DNA from: Prostheceraeus crozeri
Taxonomy: Eukaryota; Platyhelminthes; Polycladida; Euryleptidae
Assembly (NCBI GenBank): GCA_907163375.1
Contig: CAJQUW010007914.1
Coordinates: forward strand, 1 to 64,000
Direction of reading: 5' to 3'
DNA: 64,000 bases
Shown here: piece by piece, positions 21,709 through 32,940 of the stretch
Layout of the letters: every line of letters starts with the position of its first letter
Numbering within the stretch: position 1 is the first letter of the stretch
Program-made: the position numbers and the translations under genes
Notes under the pieces: generated by a model
What the model was told of the DNA's origin: nothing
The model's database searches: none
Seen by the model: only the letters and a program-made list of their open reading frames with translations

Positions 21709-24521
21709 ATGGGTCGCATTCAATATTCTAAAGATGAACTGTTGCAATTGCGTGGACAATGTTTACATGTGAGCAGGATTGTGAGGCGGAGGCTCTTCTT
21801 CTTTGGTGTTTATATCCAACATATTCCTGTCGTTATCTCGAAAAGGCGCTCTTATGTTAATTGCGAGTATCATGCTCTCAAGGATGTTCATAGATCTATT
21901 GTTCCGGTGCCCGTTTCAAGTGGTTCTCGACACCCTAAGAAGAGGAGATATCCTCATCCGAAGACTTTTATTCTCTCCAACGTGCGATCTATTTTGAGCA
22001 AGTATGATGAAGTTCACCAAATGCTTCTATCTTCTCGTCCTGATGTTTATGTTTTTACTGAATCTTGGCTTCACTCCCTTGTACCAGATGAAGCACTTGC
22101 TGTACCTGGATTTACCATATTCCGCCGTGATAGGTTGGGCCACAACGGAGGCGGTATCATTTGCTACGTTCCTTCCAACTTAGAATGTGATCTCATCGAC
22201 CATCGCGCTATTTCCACATGTGATTCGGTGTTCCTGGTTATGTACATTCAAGAGTTCCATCTTTTTCTAATGTGTGTATATCACCCTTTTTGGAATGATA
22301 CTTCTTCAAATGATGCAGCGATATCAAGCATTACGGACTTGATTGATTATGGTATAATGCGCTTTGGTATAAATCTTCGTATTGTTTTGTGTGGAGATTT
22401 CAATGGTCTACGTAGTCAGTATACTTCGATATCTAATTTGTGCCACCTGACGCCGCTTGTCGATTTTTCAACTCCTGACACAAACTGTTTGGATCAACTT
22501 TTTTCGAATTTTTCTACTGGTATCAAACGTACATCCCAGCCACCTATCGGACGATCTGATCATTCAGTTGTTATGTGGAAACCATCTCAAGTTACTCGTC
22601 CATCTACTGTCAAAGTTACTTTAAGAAAGTTTTCTCGCTCGAATACTGATGGGTTCTATTCGGCTATGTCCAACTACAACTGGCTTGTTTTAACTCAAAG
22701 TGTCGGAGATTTAAATGATGCTGCGGCTTTATTTTGTGATAGTGTTTATCATCTGTATGATTTTTCCTTTCCTTCGCGCACTGTTCGTGTTCGCTCGGAC
22801 GATCCACCTTGGATGAAGATGTTGCTTAAGATCTTGATAGATGACCGTGACAGGGCATTTTCATGTGGTCAGACTGCCAAGTATTATCGACTGCGTACTG
22901 AAGTTATCAATCATGTACGCCAACTCAAAATGAATTTCATTAAATCTGCCTCTTCTGGTGGTAGCGCAACAGTATGGAAATCACTGCGTGTTCTCGGTAG
23001 ATGCCCTAAAGTTAAGAAGTTTGCTCAAAATATTTCAGCGCATGACTTCAACAGCTACTTTGCTTCAAACTTTCAGAGTGAATCAGTGTCTGTAACTTCT
23101 TTCATTACTGACTCTCAGTCGTGTCCTTCTGTTAATTTGAATGAAGTTTTCAAAATGTTGTGTTCCGTCCCTAGGAAGAGTTCCGGGCCGGACGGTATCC
23201 CACCATGGGTGTTGAGTGATTGTGCTGATTTTATTTGTCCTGCAATCACCTATCTGTTTAATAGAAGTCTTAGGGAAGGATCTGTTCCTATTTGCTTTAA
23301 AATGTCAAATGTAACTCCTGTTCCTAAATGCGACCGCCCAGTTGATGTATCCAGTTTCCGTCCAATTTCTATTTTACCTATTTTATCTAAAGTTTTAGAG
23401 AAGATTGTATGTAGGAAGTACATTTTCCCGTCAGTAAAGAGTAAAGTTGACAAGAATCAATTTGCTTACATTCCACGTCCCGGTTCTGGAGTGACTTCAG
23501 CATTAGTTTTGACCTATCACAAAGTTCTTCAATTTTTGGACAAATCTTCTGGTGGTTTTCGTATCATGTCAGCTGACTTTTCAAAGGCTTTCGATAAATT
23601 GTTACATTCAAATATTGTTTCTGCCTGTTTGAACTTTGGCTTACCAAAATTTATTGTAAACTGGATTTCGAGCTTCCTATCAGATAGAAAACAACGTGTC
23701 TGTCTGAACAATCAGATGTCTTATTGGAGCCCTGTCACTAGCGGGGTTCCACAGGGAAGTGTTTTGGGCCCTGTCTTGTTCTGTTTGGCAACAGATTCAC
23801 TTACTCCTGTCTGCCCAAACACATGTGTTCTTAAGTATGCAGATGATGTCACCTTTTTACATTTTGTTAATAACAGTGTTTTTGATGACAATTTGCAAAT
23901 GGAATTTGATAATTTGATCAGGTGGTCTGCTGACGTTCATCTGCCTTTAATTTCAAAAAGTGCTCTGTCATGGATATCATAACCAGGAAAAACATGCATT
24001 TGTTAGATGTGAGCTTGCCGGATGATACATTTCTGAAACGTGTCTCATCCCTTCGTTTACTTGGTGTAACTTTCTCGAATAACATGTGTTGGGATTCTCA
24101 TTTTGACAGTATTATTAAAAAAGCGAATAAGCGATTGTACATTATGTACAATTTACGGAGGTCTGGATGTCCTAAGTTTCTTATGTTTCGATCATACATT
24201 GCCTTTATTCGCTCCTTGCTTATGTTTGCATTTCCTGTTTTCTGTAATGCGCCTCAATTTCTGTTAAAAATGATTATTCGTTTAGAGCGCAGAGTTTTCA
24301 AAATTATTGGCTCTAGTTATTTTCCCACTTTTATGGATGTCGCTGAAAAAATGTGTGCAAAAATGATGCTTTCCATACAAAGGACAGATTCACACCCTTT
24401 ACGTGAATTATTTAAGTCTCATCACAACCGTTTGAGCCGCTCAACTTTGCAATCGAATCTCCGTCCACCTTTTGCTAAAACTGTCCGCTTCAGCTCTTCA
24501 TTCATAAAATATTGTAAATGA
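21709..24521 (+). pseudogene. LINE endonuclease-reverse transcriptase, one frameshift
   Basis: The first part (21709-23982, about 757 codons from the ATG at 21709) holds an APE-type endonuclease. Motifs include TESWL, GHNGGGIICYV, LCGDFNG and GRSDHSVV at its end. The reverse transcriptase follows, with SSGPDGIPPWVL, FRPISILPILSKVLEKI, SADFSKAFD (catalytic Asp), SGVPQGSVLGPVLF and the active-site box YADD. Near 23955-23959 a run of five A residues carries a one-base slip: the next frame continues at once with the conserved KCSVMDI text and runs to a stop at 24521, giving the C-terminal LLGVTFSNN and WDSHFDSIIKKANKRLY motifs. About 940 residues in all is typical of CR1/Jockey ORF2. A sequencing error in the A-run is possible. 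The product would copy LINE RNA into the genome by target-primed reverse transcription. Confidence 0.88.
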
Positions 24522-24839
24522 CCTGTACATTGTATTTAATTTGTAAGTTTTATTTTGTTTTTATTCTCATTCATTTCATCTCATGTCAATTGAAAATATG
24601 TCATTCGTTCACCGAATACTTACTGTGAAGCAATAAAGAGATTATTTATTTATTTATTTTATCCTATGCGTCGTGGAAACACTTTCGTTTTGAATGATAT
24701 ACCGGCGCACAGTCCTGCAATTTTTAAAAGAACTGTGGCTTAGCAACGTTTCAGATATACATGCGATTATACACAATTTAACATTGCGGAAAAAATGAAC
24801 AAGAACGTCTGTTTACTTTGTATATGTACATCTTGACAT

Positions 24840-27000
24840 GACTGGAAAACAGCATCTTATCCGGAGATAGCTCATGGAGTATTTGTTGACTTGAAAACTT
24901 TCATGGCTTGCTACAATCAATCTCGTCAATTGCATGTTTTCTCAGATGCAAGCAAGAATGGTATAAGATTTGTCCTCAGGCATAATGTCGTTTAAAAACA
25001 AATCGAATGGCTTGGTAATAGAGCTTCAGAGGAGAATTATTCAAACATCGAACGAAAAGCCTTGTCCGTTATTGAGGCTGCCAAGTACGTGTATTTCCAC
25101 AAGTTCATTGCTGGTCGAAAATTTCACATCTGCAGTGATCATAGACCTTTGAAATTCATGACCCACAACATGTACCGGAACGTGTCTCAGTCAGACTCCA
25201 GGGATAGACAATTACGTTAAAAGCTTACAATTATGAATTGCGGCATATCAAAGGTAACACAATGTTCACGGCTGACACTCTTTCAAGGGTCCCCTGTTCA
25301 AACCAAGCCTCGATGTCTCCAGAAGTGAATCTCGTGGAATTGAATTCTTTGAATGAATTTTCCAAAGGAGTTTCTTTAATATCAAAACATGGTTCTACTG
25401 GTGACAAACATATCAAGTGTTTTCGTTCCTACATAGTCAATGGTTGATCTATTTATATCCCACAACACATGTTATCGTATTCAAAGACGAGACATGGGTA
25501 TTCCGTTCAAAATGGAATCGTTCATCGTGGTTTACAAATTGTTCCACCAAGAGATATGAGAATCGGTATTCTGAAGCCACTTCATGAGGATCATCAAGGA
25601 ATTTGTCGGATGATACCTTTGGCCAGACAGTGCTTTTGGTGGCCTAAATTGGAATCGGTTGTTAATATATTTGTCTCGAAATGCTTGCCCTGTCAGATTA
25701 ACTCACGTAAATGAACAACGGCCAATCTGTCTTCATGGCAAGATGCCAGTTGTTTCTTGCAACGAAATTCATGTGGATGTCGCAACCTGGAGAGAATTCA
25801 AGTTTTTGGTGATGATCGATTCCTACACAAGCTGGATTGAGGTGCAGTGTCTAAAAGATCATTTTTCAAGTTCAACTATTATGGTCACAGAATTATATTC
25901 TTTAAGCGTAGGCTAAAAGTGCTAGAAGTGCAAAGTGATTCAAAAAAATGGCACATGCAGGAACTTACTGAGTGGGCAAAAAGAAATTCTTAATGCCTTG
26001 CAGACATAGGAAAAATAGCCGTTCGTCGCTTGCGGATTGCTGTGCATTCCTTCAAAATGCTCCAATCGCCACGATTCCTTCATATTCGAAGAATTCAGAT
26101 CATTGCGCAAAAATTTTTTTCTCGATAAAGTTGGGCCCTCCGATCATTATTGAAAAAGTTAGCAGGCGCACGAAAAAACGCTCACAAACTTCTCTGTAGA
26201 ACTTGACATCGTCTGTGTCTCTTTACTGTGTGATCCGGTTGATAACAGTCATTGAAACTTCGAACAATTTGGCGTGTTTAATGTCAAACTGTCTGCTTAT
26301 TGTTCGATTGCTATGGTATTATGTCAGTATATTATGCCATTTAATTAACGCTACATGTTCCAATATTTCCTTTCTGGTCCTTCGACCCGTCTAATTCAGT
26401 GATTGTGGCTGTTCGAAGAATGATAAAATACACTGCTATTCCACAATGTATTGTTGCGGAAAGTGATACAAGTTTCCTATCGGCGGAATTTCGGCAATTT
26501 CTAATAAATAATATTATTCGAATTATACTTACCCCACCTGGACATCATGCATCCAATGGTTTCGGAGAACGTGCCGTTCAACTCCTGAAGCAACACTTAA
26601 ATAGGTCTCAGCTCAATGCTCAAGTCATGGAAAAGACCTTTATTTTCCCTCCGTTTATCCCATAATTCTCAACCAGATTCGCGAGGATCGGCTCAAGGAA
26701 ACATGGTAGTTAACCAATCTTTGAGAACCAGAATATCAGCTCAATGCGCGGAAAATAATGCCTTGAACAAATGGCAAATTCCAGCTCTCATTCGCAAGGA
26801 AGGTAAATTACCGACTCCTGGTTTAATTTGACAGAAAGTTGGCATCAACACCTTCATTGATGGAAACAACAGGTTGGTCCATAAGAGTGGTGTCATTCCC
26901 TTTTCCCCACAGGGAGAGGAGAAAAATGGTCCTGTGCGAATGCCAAGGAGATCTATGAGGATTCGCAAGCCTCCAGAAAGACAGGAATATATGTGACGAT
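24840..27000 (+). pseudogene. Gypsy RNase H and integrase remnant
   Basis: Translated fragments match Gypsy RNase H (HVFSDASK, FHICSDHRPLKF, ADTLSRVP), the integrase zinc-binding region (HEDHQGICRM, CFWWPKLE, CLPCQI) and the integrase core (EIHVDVATW, LTPPGHHASNGFGERAVQ). This is the second part of the split Gypsy fossil and is broken in many places. An unrelated dispersed repeat sits inside it at about 25.96-26.24 kb. Confidence 0.8.
25960..26240 (+). repeat. Dispersed repeat, copy 1 (inside the Gypsy integrase remnant)
   Basis: This block matches the reverse complement of 51720-52010. Shared words include ATTCTTAATG / ATTCCTAATA near the start, CGGATTGCTGT / TGGATTGCTGT, CACGATTCCTTCATATT and CATTGCGCA / TATTGCGCA. 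The two copies differ at perhaps a fifth of positions, with small indels. The type is unknown and no tRNA-like head is evident. Confidence 0.6.
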
Positions 27001-29349
27001 TGTCGTAGTACTTTTTTTACTATGGTGGGGATATTGCATGTGGATCTCTATATTCTGCATTCAATGACTGAATGTGCATTAAATGTTTATTGGTCATCTG
27101 TTTGCATAGCTCTGCATGTGATAATGTACCGATCATTCTTCACCTAATGGTGTCCTAAGAAGTGATCGTAATGCAAGTATGGCAATTATCATGTCAAACA
27201 GAAGGCTTTGAACATAGAGTAGGGATCTACAGGTAGAGTGTCGACTCAAAAAAGTATTTGTATACAGAGAAAATTTTTATATGATAAGATTCAGTTTCTT
27301 GCGAAGCTTGCGTTCCCGTGGTCCAAAAAATTATTTGAGCAGTTCTAAAAAAGTCAAAATTTTGCTAATTCATATACTACCGAGATGACTCCTCTATATA
27401 AGTAGTATGAAACAAGTTGGATATCAAAAGGAATGAATATTTGCTAATAAGCATCCTAACTAAGCGGAAATCAAGCTGATTATCAAGGGAATTTCATGAT
27501 CCGTATTATAGTGGAAGTCATCATGAAAAAATCGCGATATTATTTACGCTTTCTTGGCTGGAATTTCAAGTTTTTAATTCAATTTTCACGAGGATGATTT
27601 TATGATTCACTAAATTCACTAAATTCATGTTTCATTTCTTGAATCTGAATAGTGATGTGGACCCATGTATATCTTTCAAAGTTAATTGAAATCAATGTCT
27701 TTCATTAAGTGATTTTGCTCTGCCAGTGGCAGGTTGGCTGTGATATGATCACGTTTAAGAAAATACTCTTGAGGTTCAGTATGAAAGCAATAGCAGGTCA
27801 TCGAGTTGTTAATGTAACAAACTTTACTTCTCCATGGCTGTCATGACACGGACGATCTGTAAAATAATATCATTTCCCTCTGCATTATACTATCATGATC
27901 AGTCAATTCCGCTGTAATTTCTTCAAAACTCATATCTCACATTTGGTGACAATTATCAATTATATCCCCTCGAGTTCATTTGATAAAATCGAAAGTGTAT
28001 GCACATTGGGGATTTAATAAATGTTGAGTTACTACTCTACCTAATATACTTACTCTATGGTTTTGAATGCATTCAATATGCAGCGTCAGCAGAATCTCAC
28101 TCAGTTTTAGACATAGGACAATTTGATGGTGAGTTATTTATTGAAAGTGCAGTTTGACATTGATTTGTACGCTATCAATTTATTATGCTTAAAAAACTTC
28201 AAGAGCATGTAAATACAAATATCCTCATATTCGTGCTCGTAGGCTATTCAGCATGAGACTTGAGTTTTCTCAATTATAAATTTCAGTTGTTTATTTTGTA
28301 GTAGAAAAACATTTGCTTGTTCTCATGGAAACTTGCATGTACTAAAACTTCATACTGACTTAAGCAATCGGTCATGCATTTTCTCTTTATCTAATCTATC
28401 CAGTTTTGCACCCCATGAACTGATAAGACTCAAAACGCCGTGACTGATTTATTGTCGTCGACGAAAACAATTCCCTTAAAATGTCACATTTTGCTTGCCA
28501 ACAAACTTGGACTGTCGCGTGAAATATGAATTCATTTTGCCTCCGGGCTCCCTTTGAATTTATTTCTTCCAGGTTGATTCTTAAAATATCTGGAAAATAG
28601 ATGATTTAGAGACAGAAACAATGAATTTGAGAGTTTCTAAAACTCAATCTCATAAAATGCCCGATTCTGCTGTAACAAAAATGTTCACTTTCTTTTCACT
28701 TCGTTTCCACCACGAGAAACAATGACTAATGCTAACAATTGTCCTGATTTTCTTTGATTGAAGCTTAGCACGCTCCAAACATATCGGCAGACAAACCCTG
28801 CTACTGCAATTGCGCTGTAAGAAATAAAAGTTTGACAATTAATGTAAAATGAACACTGTCAAGCAAAATTGTCCGTCTTAAGGGTATGAAAGAATCCTCA
28901 CAATAAAGGCCCGACAGATATTTGACACATTTTCGGAATTACATGTTCGTTATAGACCTAATTGAGTTGTCCAGTTATAGAAAAGTATTAAGAAAAGTAA
29001 CTCATCGAAGTTAGATGTAAAACAGTCGTTGCTAAAAAAATCTGTTTCTGCATAAAATCTTGGTGAGATACGTATGTTTATAGTACAAATGGTCCGTAGT
29101 CTAGATGCGCACGCATTGGAGACACAAAGAAGAAAAATTGGTCTGATGCATCTCTGAATAGTGTTGTGAGTATATTTCTCACTTGCCAAAATGTTTTCTT
29201 CGAAAACTGAACTGACAGGCAGAAGCAACTATGTTCCATATATGGGGATGAAATAAATATTCATCAAATGATTATAAGCATCCGGGGAATCTTAGAAAAA
29301 ATCACAAATTCCTATTTTCATTAAAATCTATCAGTTGAGAGAGAGAGAA
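27001..29349. other. No gene recognised
   Basis: AT-rich anonymous DNA between the Gypsy fossil and the LINE fragment that flanks the Polinton. A short GA repeat (GAGAGAGAGA) lies near 29338. No coding or RNA gene is supported. Confidence 0.45.
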
Positions 29350-29569
29350 ATGTTATATTTTTGACAAATGAATGGAAATCGAGTAATACAAATAGAAAAT
29401 ACTAGGATAAAACAGTAAGTAGTAGATAGTCACCGTCAAAATCAATTCAGTCGCAATAGCTGCTAGATGATAATATACACATGAAAGGAATAAATGCTTT
29501 CTGTCGAAGAGATGTTCTGCAATAAGGCACAGAGAATCTGCCACTAGGCAGAGCAGGAGGACGCAGGTC
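29350..29569 (-). pseudogene. 3' part of a CR1-like LINE, separated from the rest by the Polinton
   Basis: On the minus strand this reads LRPPALPSGRFSVPYCRTSL and RQKAFIPF, which match the usual end of CR1/Jockey reverse-transcriptase proteins (an aromatic-rich block followed by a FIP motif). The preceding part of the same LINE lies just beyond the other end of the Polinton (48469-50165, also minus strand). The agreement in strand, order and position within the protein shows that the Polinton inserted into this LINE. Confidence 0.7.
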
Positions 29570-30370
29570 AGTAGTAATGAGTTCTACACCTCTGGACCGC
29601 GCAAGATGGCCGCCGTCTTTGTTCTTCGAAAAATTTTCGCTGACGTCCCCCCCCTCGATAAAACGACAGAGTGTCGGGTGAGTCGTGGTGGACTTGGGCG
29701 ACCGCCAGGTTTTGACTTGAGGCTATAGTGTGTTAGGATTTTCGTGAAATCTCCTGAATTTTGGGTTGAAAATGGGATGTTTCGAGTGGAAGCAGTGCTC
29801 GGATGACTTTGCAAATGTGATTTTTGGAATCAGTGTCAAATTCTGCATCTGTATGGTGAATTTCAAAGCAATCGGAGAGAAAAAATTTTTGCTGACGCCC
29901 CCCCACCGTCACCGATCTTCCAACTTTAGTTCTAGAGATCGTAGAAAGTTGTGCAATAGCTCGTTTGAAAGCTAAGAGTAAGACAAATTCACTGAAAGAA
30001 ACGGCTTGTTCATATCTGTCTTCGTTTAGATGTGAGACGCCATTTAAGATTTGGGAGATTGGCGAAAAAACGACAGAGTTAGAATTTTGGACGTTTTGGG
30101 CTGTAGCCTCAAAACGAAGCATCGGAAAGCAAAACGGATTTCAGATTTGGAATCAGCGTTTAATTCTACATCTGTGGTGTGATTTCCAGCTCAATCGGCG
30201 AGAAAAAATTTTTCTTCATTTTTCCGAAAAGCGAGTTAGAATTTTTGCAATGGCTGTGGGCTGTAGAGCCAAAACAAAGCATCGGATGGGAAAATGGAGG
30301 GCAGATTTGGATTCAGCGTCAAATTCTACATTGAAATGGTGTATTTCCAGCTCCATCGGAGCACTAGAAC
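29570..30370 (+). repeat. Polinton left terminal inverted repeat
   Basis: Matches the reverse complement of about 47675-48468 with very high identity; stretches of more than 200 bases show only one or two differences. It contains internal subrepeats built on GATTTGGAATCAG...TTCTACATCTG...ATCGGNGAGAAAAA, and runs of C or G next to GACGTCAGCG. Open frames here are by-products of the repeat and are not counted as genes. Confidence 0.93.
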
Positions 30371-30405
30371 CGGAGATAGACGGATTTAAAGATTTGGATG
30401 ATGGG

Positions 30406-30492
30406 TATTACGTCATCAGCTGATCGCCACACACTATATAAGCGGGAACCGACAGAGACTTTTCATTTAGAGGATAGCGATTGTCAAAGGTA
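30406..30492 (+). promoter_or_regulatory. Rightward promoter at the left end of the Polinton
   Basis: TATATAAG at 30435-30442 follows TTACGTCAT, a CREB/ATF-like site, about 25 bases upstream. A likely start region TTTTCATTTAG lies about 25 bases downstream of the TATA box, and GTCAAAGGTAGGT resembles a splice donor near 30490. A pyrimidine tract ending in CAG occurs at about 31151, just ahead of the first ORF, so a short spliced leader is plausible. Confidence 0.6.
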
Positions 30493-31171
30493 GGTCGTCT
30501 CTCTGAGCTCCGATGATAGCTTTGAACATTCCAAATTCCGGGTTTCTGTAAGAAACCGACTTAGAAAATTTCATTGCTGAAGTCAGCTAAGGCGTCAGAC
30601 TTAGAGGTTCGTCAGGAGATTGCCTTCGTCTCCAGGCCATAAAAGACTCCAAAACTTTAAAGGCTTGTAACTTTGCTTCTACAAGTCCGTTTGACTTGAT
30701 TCAAAAAAGGTTCGGTCGCTATTGACCTGCTCTAAGTGATAGATTACTTATAAAATTTCATAAGTAGTGCTAAAAAGTTGAACAATTTAAATTCACTAGT
30801 TTTGGAGGTTTTCTGGGATTTTCGACCCTACTGAATTCAACCAAGACATTTATAAAGTTGTGGGAGGCGAGCTTCGGCTTGGAATTTGCAACCTTTGTAA
30901 ACAATCCACTGGTTTTCATGTCAAAATCAGGGTTCGGATACCAACACAGTGATATGACGCACGCTCTGTCCGCGGGAGGTTGGATTTGTGGGCCGAGGCC
31001 TTGGAGTTGGGATAAGATCCCTTCTGAGTAATGCCTGTAACGGATTCAAAGGTTCGACACTTTCCACCAATCTCATAATTTAACTGTATGATTATAAACA
31101 TGACTGCCAATTTCGCCTGTCAGTAATTCTATTTCATCCTTCCTTTTACAGATACGAAACAGATATACATA

Positions 31172-31717
31172 ATGGGAGGAAACTCGAAGTTTCATTTTGA
31201 AAAGTGCCTATGTGGCGAAGTCAAGCGAGGTGGCGAGTTCAAGCGCCATTTAAATAAATTCACCGACACTCCCGAAGAGCATAAGGAGGTCAGTGTGGTG
31301 AGCGGATGCACATCGTGCATGAAATTCGTCAGGGGAAACCTGAACGAATCTTTCTATAAGACGCATTCAAAATGTCTCATTAAGAAGGTGAGTTATTATA
31401 CCACCTCAGAGGTTGGGAAAGCCATCACCCCACTTTTCGAAAAACCTGAGCAAGATGAGGAGACAAAGACGCATGCCTCAGAGGTTGGGAAGGTCATCAT
31501 TCCACCTGTTGAAAGACCTCAAGTTGATCTGGATGCGGAGACAGAATTGCAGATGGCAGTTCGTGCAATAGAAGACTGCAAGATTGATCACCCACCGTTA
31601 TCTGACCTCGCCTCTTCTAGCTCTGATTCGGAAATCTCCGTTTTTGAATGGGAAACTGAAGAGGTGGTCGTCACTTGCAAACCCGAGGAGGCGGTCATTG
31701 CTCCTAAACCAGATTAG
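31172..31717 (+). CDS. Polinton ORF, Cys/His-containing protein of unknown function
   Basis: A 181-residue frame inside the Polinton. The N-terminal 75 residues hold spaced Cys and His (CLCG near residue 13, a His at about 27, CTSC near 50, then His and Cys near 68-71), which could bind zinc. The middle has a repeated SEVGK-x(5)-P block, present twice about 30 residues apart. The C-terminal half is acidic and Ser-rich. It is the first gene downstream of the left-end promoter and is followed after 6 bases by a coiled-coil frame. I do not recognise the family. Confidence 0.5.
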   Translation: MGGNSKFHFEKCLCGEVKRGGEFKRHLNKFTDTPEEHKEVSVVSGCTSCMKFVRGNLNESFYKTHSKCLIKKVSYYTTSEVGKAITPLFEKPEQDEETKTHASEVGKVIIPPVERPQVDLDAETELQMAVRAIEDCKIDHPPLSDLASSSSDSEISVFEWETEEVVVTCKPEEAVIAPKPD

Positions 31718-31723
31718 GCGATT

Positions 31724-32308
31724 GTGAAGAGTCGGGCAGTGCCAGCGCCAAAAATGCACTCCTCACCTAAAAAAGGGAGAGGCATCAAAGCCCAAGCCAA
31801 GCAGTGGGCTAAGGATGATGGTGTGGTGAGGGTTAGCCAAGAGTACGCCATTAAGAGGCCCAAGGATGAAATGAGCCGTTATAAAAACGAATGCTCAGCA
31901 TTAAGGGATGAGAATTTTCAACTCAAAAAGCAGGTGGCGAAAATTAGGAGTCTTAAGGCTCAAGTACTGAATTTGGAAGGTTTCCAAAAGAGAGCTCTAG
32001 CGAGTGAGAGTCGTGTAGAGGATCAGGCCACATGCATTAAGAACATGAAGGCAAAGGAGGCGAAGCTCAAACTCCAATATGAGCAGGAGAAGATGGCTCT
32101 TCTTGAGGCGAAGAATAGCGCTGTCAAGGAGAGAAGAACAACGCTCCACCTCCCCGTAGTCGGTAGCAAAATTATCGACGATGTAATAATGGAGTCGGAG
32201 GATTTGGACAAAACAAGCGAGTGCTACGAAGGAGCAACGCCAGATATTCGCTGTCTCCACATCAGCATAAAACACAATGGCGAGATAAAGGAAATTCGAC
32301 ATCGTTAG
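31724..32308 (+). CDS. Polinton ORF, coiled-coil protein of unknown function
   Basis: A 194-residue frame. A basic N-terminus (KKGRGIKAQAKQWAK) is followed by a long heptad-like region from about residue 45 to 140, rich in Lys, Glu, Leu and Gln (for example LKKQVAKIRSLKAQVLNLEG), which should form a coiled coil. The C-terminal 55 residues are not helical-looking. It lies directly after the Cys/His-containing ORF and may be translated from the same transcript. Function unknown. Confidence 0.45.
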   Translation: MKSRAVPAPKMHSSPKKGRGIKAQAKQWAKDDGVVRVSQEYAIKRPKDEMSRYKNECSALRDENFQLKKQVAKIRSLKAQVLNLEGFQKRALASESRVEDQATCIKNMKAKEAKLKLQYEQEKMALLEAKNSAVKERRTTLHLPVVGSKIIDDVIMESEDLDKTSECYEGATPDIRCLHISIKHNGEIKEIRHR

Positions 32309-32453
32309 CGAAAGTTACCAGCTAAATACCTGCCTCATCCACCACCAGCGAAGGTGCAGCGAACCGCTTGAATTGATATTGTGGTAAGTCAATATTCATC
32401 TCTATCACTTGAAAAAATTTTCGTCTATTTTTCCTTCTATTTTCAGATACGAC

Positions 32454-32610
32454 GAGAACGAACCAACGGCTCTGATAAGGTCCACCATGGGGCAAGACAT
32501 GATAGAACCTCCACGCGGTTTCCCCTGGGCAGTCTTCAGACTGGCGACAGTCTTTAGACTGGCGAATACTATCATTAAGTTGAATCTGCTATCAGTCAAC
32601 TTGAACGTTG
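32454..32610 (+). repeat. Triplicated Polinton module, copy 1
   Basis: First of three copies of a roughly 139-bp module starting GAGAACGAACC and ending GAACGTTG. This copy carries an extra 18-bp internal duplication (the word AGACTGGCGA occurs twice). It is preceded by a pyrimidine tract and TTTCAG, so it may begin an exon. Its one open frame encodes MGQDMIEPPRG and FRLANTIIKLNLLS. Confidence 0.9.
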
Positions 32611-32626
32611 CGTCGCGTTAGAGGGG

Positions 32627-32634
32627 TATATATA
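32627..32634 (+). promoter_or_regulatory. TATA box ahead of a small Polinton ORF
   Basis: TATATATA lies 17 bases after the end of module copy 1 and about 27 bases before the ATG at 32661, with TCATTTCA just before that ATG. Confidence 0.5.
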
Positions 32635-32660
32635 CCACTACCTCTCATTTCATTTCAATC

Positions 32661-32927
32661 ATGCAGACGCCGAACAGTCAAGTTAGCTCTCCTCGCGGAC
32701 CGCAGTTAAGGCCGCGAAATTTATTTGATGAATTTGTTAGACTAGAGGAGCAAGACAGAGTCCACAACAATCTTGCTCGGATTGGCAATCCGATGACAGC
32801 AAGTGTTGTCAATCCAACGGAATGGCGCTACATTCCACTTTTCAGTCACATACCAATTAGCGTGGAAGTCGACACTGCTACCAAGGAGAGAGTCAAAGAC
32901 TCTCTCAGCAGAATCGGTAGGCTGTAA
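32661..32927 (+). CDS. Small Polinton ORF between repeat modules, unknown
   Basis: An 88-residue frame with its own TATA box immediately upstream and the second repeat module immediately downstream. It is charged, with no Cys cluster, membrane segment or signal peptide. Its C-terminal half contains PTEWRYIP and a helical TKERVKDSLSRI segment. Not recognised. Its position in a module-promoter-gene cassette is the main reason to believe it. Confidence 0.45.
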   Translation: MQTPNSQVSSPRGPQLRPRNLFDEFVRLEEQDRVHNNLARIGNPMTASVVNPTEWRYIPLFSHIPISVEVDTATKERVKDSLSRIGRL

Positions 32928-32940
32928 GATGACGACTCCC

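Larger units (their letters stand above)
19860..24657 (+). mobile_element. CR1/Jockey-type LINE, nearly full length, interrupted by a Tc1 element
   Basis: A non-LTR retrotransposon made of a 5' region (start uncertain, perhaps near 19.86 kb), one long endonuclease-reverse transcriptase frame, and a 3' end with AATAAA followed by a TTATTTATT-type simple tail ending at about 24657. A Tc1 transposon inserted in its 5' region splits it just ahead of the ORF start. The LINE lies between the two parts of a Gypsy fossil, so it arrived later. Its ORF has only one visible lesion, so it is the younger of the two. Confidence 0.75.
19080..27000 (+). mobile_element. Ty3/Gypsy LTR-retrotransposon fossil, split by later insertions
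   Basis: Remnants of a Gypsy pol lie in order on the plus strand: reverse transcriptase at about 19.08-19.74 kb, then RNase H and integrase at about 24.8-27.0 kb. A CR1/Jockey-like LINE, itself carrying a Tc1 transposon, lies between the two parts, and a further dispersed repeat lies within the integrase part. The element is heavily broken (many breaks) and old. No gag region or long terminal repeats were recognised beside it. Confidence 0.75.

Noticed and set aside
29733-30423. Open frames of 129-152 codons in the left end of the Polinton, repeated at the right end (134 and 238 codons)
   Set aside because: They lie in both terminal inverted repeats, are open on both strands at once and are made of the TIR subrepeats. 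They are a by-product of repeat composition, not genes.
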